Below are positions 59,488 to 64,000 of a stretch of 64,000 nucleotides of DNA, one piece after another; the first letter of the stretch is position 1, and each line of letters starts with the position of its first letter. The translations under genes and the position numbers were made by a program. The stretch is from Rhinopithecus roxellana (lineage: Eukaryota; Chordata; Mammalia; Primates; Cercopithecidae), in assembly GCF_007565055.1 (NCBI RefSeq), contig NC_044550.1, positions 90,077,674 to 90,141,673 of the forward strand, written 5' to 3'. Under the pieces are notes generated by a model. The model ran no database searches and was not told the DNA's origin. It was given only the letters and a program-made list of their open reading frames with translations.

Positions 59488-61729
59488 GATACTACTTTTC
59501 TAGTATCTAATCTTGGACTCTTTTCTTTGTTCTTATAAATTTAGAACTTTTTAATTCCTTTACTCTGTTCTCAGTAAAGTTTTGAGATGGAGCAGAAATA
59601 AACATACCACTCAATCTATTATGTTTTGCGGAAGCTTTATATCTTCTTTTCTTGTTTATATTTTTTGCACATTTTAAAAGGTTCAACTTCAAATAAATGA
59701 GGATAATTTAATTTTTTAAATCATGAAAGATGTTAATTTACTTTAATAAAATACTAAAAATAATAAACGTTTATTTAGAATTAATTATTCACGTGATTGG
59801 GGGAGGCACATGATTCCACATGATTGGGGAAGTTAAAACGCAAGAATCATGTGTATGTCTCCTTGTTCTAATAGACAGCCAAATCAGTCTCTTCAGATGA
59901 ACACAAACTATGCTGGAATACAGATAGTATGTTTTACCAAGTCCATGTTATTGGTGTTTTAAAAATGGTTAATAATTGCAGTGTGCATTGACATTGGATG
60001 TTTCAGAAATGAATTCACAAAAGATTTTCTGATGATAAGGAAGGTACAGAAATTCATAAAAAATAATTTTACGTGAATTTTCAATCATGAAACATTTCAT
60101 TATGTATCAGTGAAACAAATCTTATTATCTAGTATTCCATATTGTTATGAACCAAGTTATTATATAATAATAGTATTAAATTCTAAGAGTATTCCTGTGG
60201 AAAGATGCAAGAAATTAAAAAGATAGTTGTATTTCGCTTCTGATCTATACATAAACTCTGACATATTAACTCTTTGTGGGTCAATTTTCTTTTTAAGTTT
60301 ATTCCTTTAAAAGTTGATGATCTATTAGTGAAGGGTCAGTCTTTTGTAGAAAATTCACCTTTCTACCACTTCTGTTCTCTGCCCCAGACCCCTCCACACA
60401 CACATACATCTTCAACAGCTTGCTCTTGTCATGCAGACCTTGGCTGTCTGGGTTTTTCAACAGCTGAATTCAAACAATACAGCTTTCAATATTTTATCTT
60501 CATTCTTGGAGACATACTATGTCGTTCATTACACAGCCTAGACATTTTCTTACTTCCATGAAATATTGATTAGTAAAATACTAGGTTCAAGGTTTTGTAA
60601 TTGAATAAATGTTTATACTTCTTGAAGTACTATTATTAATAACTAATCAGAGCTTTTTCTATCAGTAAAGAAATCTTTATAAATCAAGCCTTTAGGACCC
60701 TAAATTATGTAGTTAATTACAGAAAGGTTAAATTGATGAATGCTTTATTCTATAACATTTGACTTTTGTAAAGCACAAGCTTAGAAAATAAAAAAATTAG
60801 AAAGGTGAATAGTATAATATGCTAGTACTATAAAGCCTAAGTTACAAAGAAGAAAGTGAACATGACAAAGAAAAGAAAGGAAAATTCACAATGCAGATAG
60901 GAAAGACTGTTGAAAAATTAAGAAAGTGCTTAATCATTAATAAAACATATTCCATGAAGTGCCCAACTGAGAGAATAAAAGAAAAGAGATTTAAAGATAG
61001 CTGTGGTGATAAGGGGCATGGTCATCGGTGCTAGCTCTTTACCAATAAATTAAAAAATTATTTAGAAAAACTCAAAATAGTCCATTTAGCATTCAACAAG
61101 GCTCCATTGTTACTAAATCTTTTGTAGCTCTGCATAAGTCTGGTCTTCTAAATAGCCTGAAACATTTAAAATGTCATATAATACAGTTTTCAAGACAAAG
61201 ACTAAAAAGAATACACTTGTTCAAAAATAAAAAGGCTATAATAAAAATATAATAATTTTAGAGGTAAACAGCTACCACTTAGCATGATCAAGGAATTCAT
61301 TTATAAAAGTTACTCATCAGAGACAAATAGGAAACCATTAAGTAGTACTCAGCTTCTACAAGATATATATCCCAATTGCTTATGAGACTATTTGACATTG
61401 TTGAGCTCTTTGCTCTTTGGAATTGAAGGGCTTTATTAAGTAACAAGAGGCTCTTCTTGTATGGACTATTGCCTTTAATTTGTGTTATAAATTTCTGCAA
61501 AAGACAGCTCAAAGTCAAGCAGTTAACATTATGGATGTTATACTACTAATGTGAACAATTTTAAATGCTGCAGCTGATTTATACATTTTAATTTATAAAC
61601 AGTATGTTTATGTTACTGTTTAATAGAAATTCAAAATATTATCATTATTATTAGTTACAAGTTATATTTTTGTGTTCTTAAAAAGTTCAATAATCATAAG
61701 AGTAATTGTATTATTATTTTTACATTTTT
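59488..61729. other. Unique AT-rich DNA
   Basis: No exon, RNA gene or repeat that I can recognise. Confidence 0.5.
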
Positions 61730-62170
61730 TGACTTAATCTCAGTATAACACCCAATTTAATATAGTGATCTTCAGTATATTTTTAATATCTGGTAGGGTT
61801 AGTTCACCTCAAGATTAAGTTTTCAAAATAACTTGACTATTTGTGGAGTTCTATTCTAATGTATAAAGTTGAATGTTTGCATAACTCTGCACTTCTTTTT
61901 TGAATTTTGATGAAAAGGACAGTAAATATATGTAGGTGGATACCATAAGCTATCCATTTTCCTTCAGTTTACTTTTAGCTGCCTAACAGAGATAGAATGC
62001 AGATTTCTGATTTTCGTTAGTTCTAAGTATTATATAACTTTACTTAATGGTTTCATTTTAAACTATGGGTTATTTACTAGATATTTTAAGATTACTACAT
62101 AGATTTTGATTTTTCTTTTCAATTCCTATTTGTTAATGTATATTATCATTGCATTATGGCTAAAGAACGC
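61730..62170 (-). mobile_element. Old L1M ORF2 fragment, left part (tentative)
   Basis: 'cagtatatttttaatatctggtagggttagtt' and the following order resemble antisense L1M ORF2. It appears to continue beyond the LTR at 62171-62634 ('ttgaccttaccaagctatcc' onward to about 63060). Confidence 0.45.
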
Positions 62171-62634
62171 TGCTATGGTTTGGAAATGGTTTGTCTTTCC
62201 GCACCAAAACTCATGTTGAAACTTGATCCCTAATGTGGCTGTGTTGGGAGGTGGGGGCTCGTTGGAGGTGATTGAGTCATGAGAGCAGATCCCTCACGAA
62301 CAACTTGGTACCATTCTCCAAAAAGTGAGTGAGTTATCCTATGAAACTGGATTAATTCTACAGGAAATGGAATAGTTTCCACGAGAGTGGGTTGTTATGA
62401 AGTCAGGGGGCTTCTTGGGTTTTTCCCTTTTGCACTGTCCACTTCTCCTTTGGCCTTTCACCATGTTGTGATGCAGCATGAAAGTCCTTAGCAGATGCTG
62501 AACAGATGCTGGCGCCAGCATCATGCTTCTTGTACTTCCCAGCCTGCAGATCTGTGAACTAAATAAATCTCTTTTCTTTATAAAGTACCCAGCCTGAAGT
62601 CTTCTGCTGTAGCAACACAAAACAGACTAAGACA
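62171..62634 (+). mobile_element. MaLR (MST/THE1-type) solo LTR
   Basis: 464 bp from TGCTATGGTTTGG to AACAGACTAAGACA, the canonical ends of MST/THE1 LTRs. It contains 'catgttgaaacttgatccctaatgtgg', 'gggaggtggggg' and AATAAA at 62562-62567. Flanks aacgc and aacat are a weak 5-bp duplication. No internal sequence. Confidence 0.88.
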
Positions 62635-63060
62635 AACATGGGATGTTGGTTTTCTTGACCTTACCAAGCTATCCTTTGTCAACCACTTACAGTGGATTTT
62701 TTATAAATTTTCCTTACTTATACAAAAAAATCAGCATGGTTTTGCTATAAGAACATAGCCATCAAGTTAATGAACATCAATTATGCTTTTAAACATTGTA
62801 TGTCCTTACTTGGTCTATGTAGGCATCATATGTCATTTTCGGAGCATACTGTTATCTTCTCTCACTAAATTTGTTATTTTCTCCATGATTCTAAAAAATC
62901 AAGCTTTATACATGTTAAATCTCTATTGTTAGCTGTAAGCATGTTTATAAGCATAATATCTTCTGGCTCAAGTGTTACTTTTATCATGATATAATGCCTA
63001 TATTTATCTTTTATTAAGTTATTTACTAAGAATTTTCTTGCATCTAAAATTGCAACAAGT
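62635..63060 (-). mobile_element. Old L1M ORF2 fragment, right part (tentative)
   Basis: Continuation of the antisense old L1 after the MaLR LTR. Recognition is by overall order rather than strong identity. Confidence 0.4.
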
Positions 63061-63439
63061 TTTTTGTTTTGCTTTTGATAAATTAAATAGTAGAATTGAG
63101 ATAGCCAAATAATGAACTAACAAACTGGAGCATCATTAAGCACTCTTTTGAAAGCATCATCAATGAAAAAGATCAGCTCTATTTCTAAATAATACTGATA
63201 AAAAATATGGAATTAAACACGTTAACATTAATATATGACTATATAATCAAGAAAGAAATATAAATGGAAGAGAATAAAAAGATGGTAAAAATTAAAGAAA
63301 AATGGATGTTCATAAAATAAAATAGCTCATGGATACTAAACAGATGTCTTTTTGTGCCTACACCTAAATAAAATTCATAAAATTTAAGAAAAGACCATTG
63401 CTTTAGGTCAATTATATTTTTGAAAGTACAATTGGGCTT
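63061..63439. other. Unique AT-rich sequence
   Basis: Nothing recognised. Confidence 0.5.
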
Positions 63440-63720
63440 ACATTTATTTATTTTTAATTTTGTAATATTTTTAAGAAGCAGAGTGTCTCTCTGTCACCCA
63501 TGCTGTAATGCAGTGGTGTAATCATAGCTCACTGTAACTTCAAACTGCTGCAATTCTACCACCTCAGCCTCCTAGGTAGCTAGGACTACAGGTGTATCAC
63601 ATGACCAGCTATTTTTTATTTATTTATTTATTTTTTTTGTAATAGAGATAGGATCTTGCCATGTCACCCAAGCTGGGTTCTCAAACTCCTAGCCTGAAGC
63701 AATCCTCCTGCATTGGCCCC
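63440..63720 (-). mobile_element. AluJ-type SINE, strongly decayed
   Basis: 'ctctgtcacccatgctgtaatgcagtgg', 'cctcagcctcctaggtagct', 'gggttctcaaactcctagcc' with a TTTA-rich linker (63611-63641). Confidence 0.8.
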
Positions 63721-64000
63721 CCTATATACCTGATATTTCTCACATGTTACTAAGTCTCTGTTATCTTTCAGTTATTATATTCTCTCTGGTTTTTAGATTG
63801 GCTAATTTCTAGTAATTTCTTTTCAAGTTTACCAGCCCTTTCTTCTGCATTTCCGATTTTACAGTGAGTGTTTTACTTTAACTAAGGTACTTTTCAGTTT
63901 TATAATTTCTATTTGTTTTGTTTTTATAAATTACATTTATTTTCAGAGATTTATCTCTATTCAGTCATTGCATTCATTTCTCTATATAATATTATATATA
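63721..64000. other. Unique AT-rich sequence to window end
   Basis: Nothing recognised. Confidence 0.5.

Overview
This is 64 kb of AT-rich primate nuclear DNA that looks intergenic or deep-intronic. I find no supportable host protein-coding exon, rRNA, tRNA or CRISPR array. The recognisable content is almost entirely transposable elements. Three AluY copies (11567-11866, 25028-25326, 30396-30690) share variants I associate with Old World monkey AluY lineages: 'ctcaagcctgtaat' near the 5' end and 'gatcc-gccactgcactcc' near the 3' end. A macaque, baboon or green-monkey type source is therefore more likely than human. The primate-specific L1PA elements and the ERV9 (LTR12) solo LTR agree with a catarrhine genome.

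Layout. 1-4911: minus-strand, nearly full-length primate L1, cut by the window start at its 3' side, with its 5'UTR and an ORF0-like antisense frame at 4.4-4.9 kb. 4912-11210: mostly unique DNA with old MIR remnants. 11221-12263: three Alus, two of them a close inverted pair. 12742-19567: nested insertion, in which an old sense-strand L1M 3' end carries a MER2-like Tigger DNA transposon and a 5.75-kb minus-strand L1PA. 19568-35340: unique DNA with scattered Alu, L1, L2 and MIR copies. 35345-40555: endogenous-retrovirus cluster, made up of an antisense solo LTR, a solo ERV9/LTR12 with 4-bp target duplication, the 3' part of another LTR followed by a primer-binding-site-like sequence and a decayed gag/pro/pol remnant, a striking 40-bp hairpin, then an old antisense L1. 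40.8-59.2 kb: AT-rich stretch with no Alu, holding MIR/L2 relics, old L1 pieces and a pair of inverted LTR segments (56416-57612). 59.2-64 kb: two Alus and an old L1 split by a MaLR-type solo LTR.

No genes cooperate here. Both long L1s are dead, with frameshifts and lost starts. Functional interest is limited to possible regulatory DNA (L1 5'UTR, LTR promoters, CTCF-like motifs) and to structures formed by inverted repeats. Family names rest on recognition by eye. A RepeatMasker run and a whole-genome alignment would settle subfamilies and locus.
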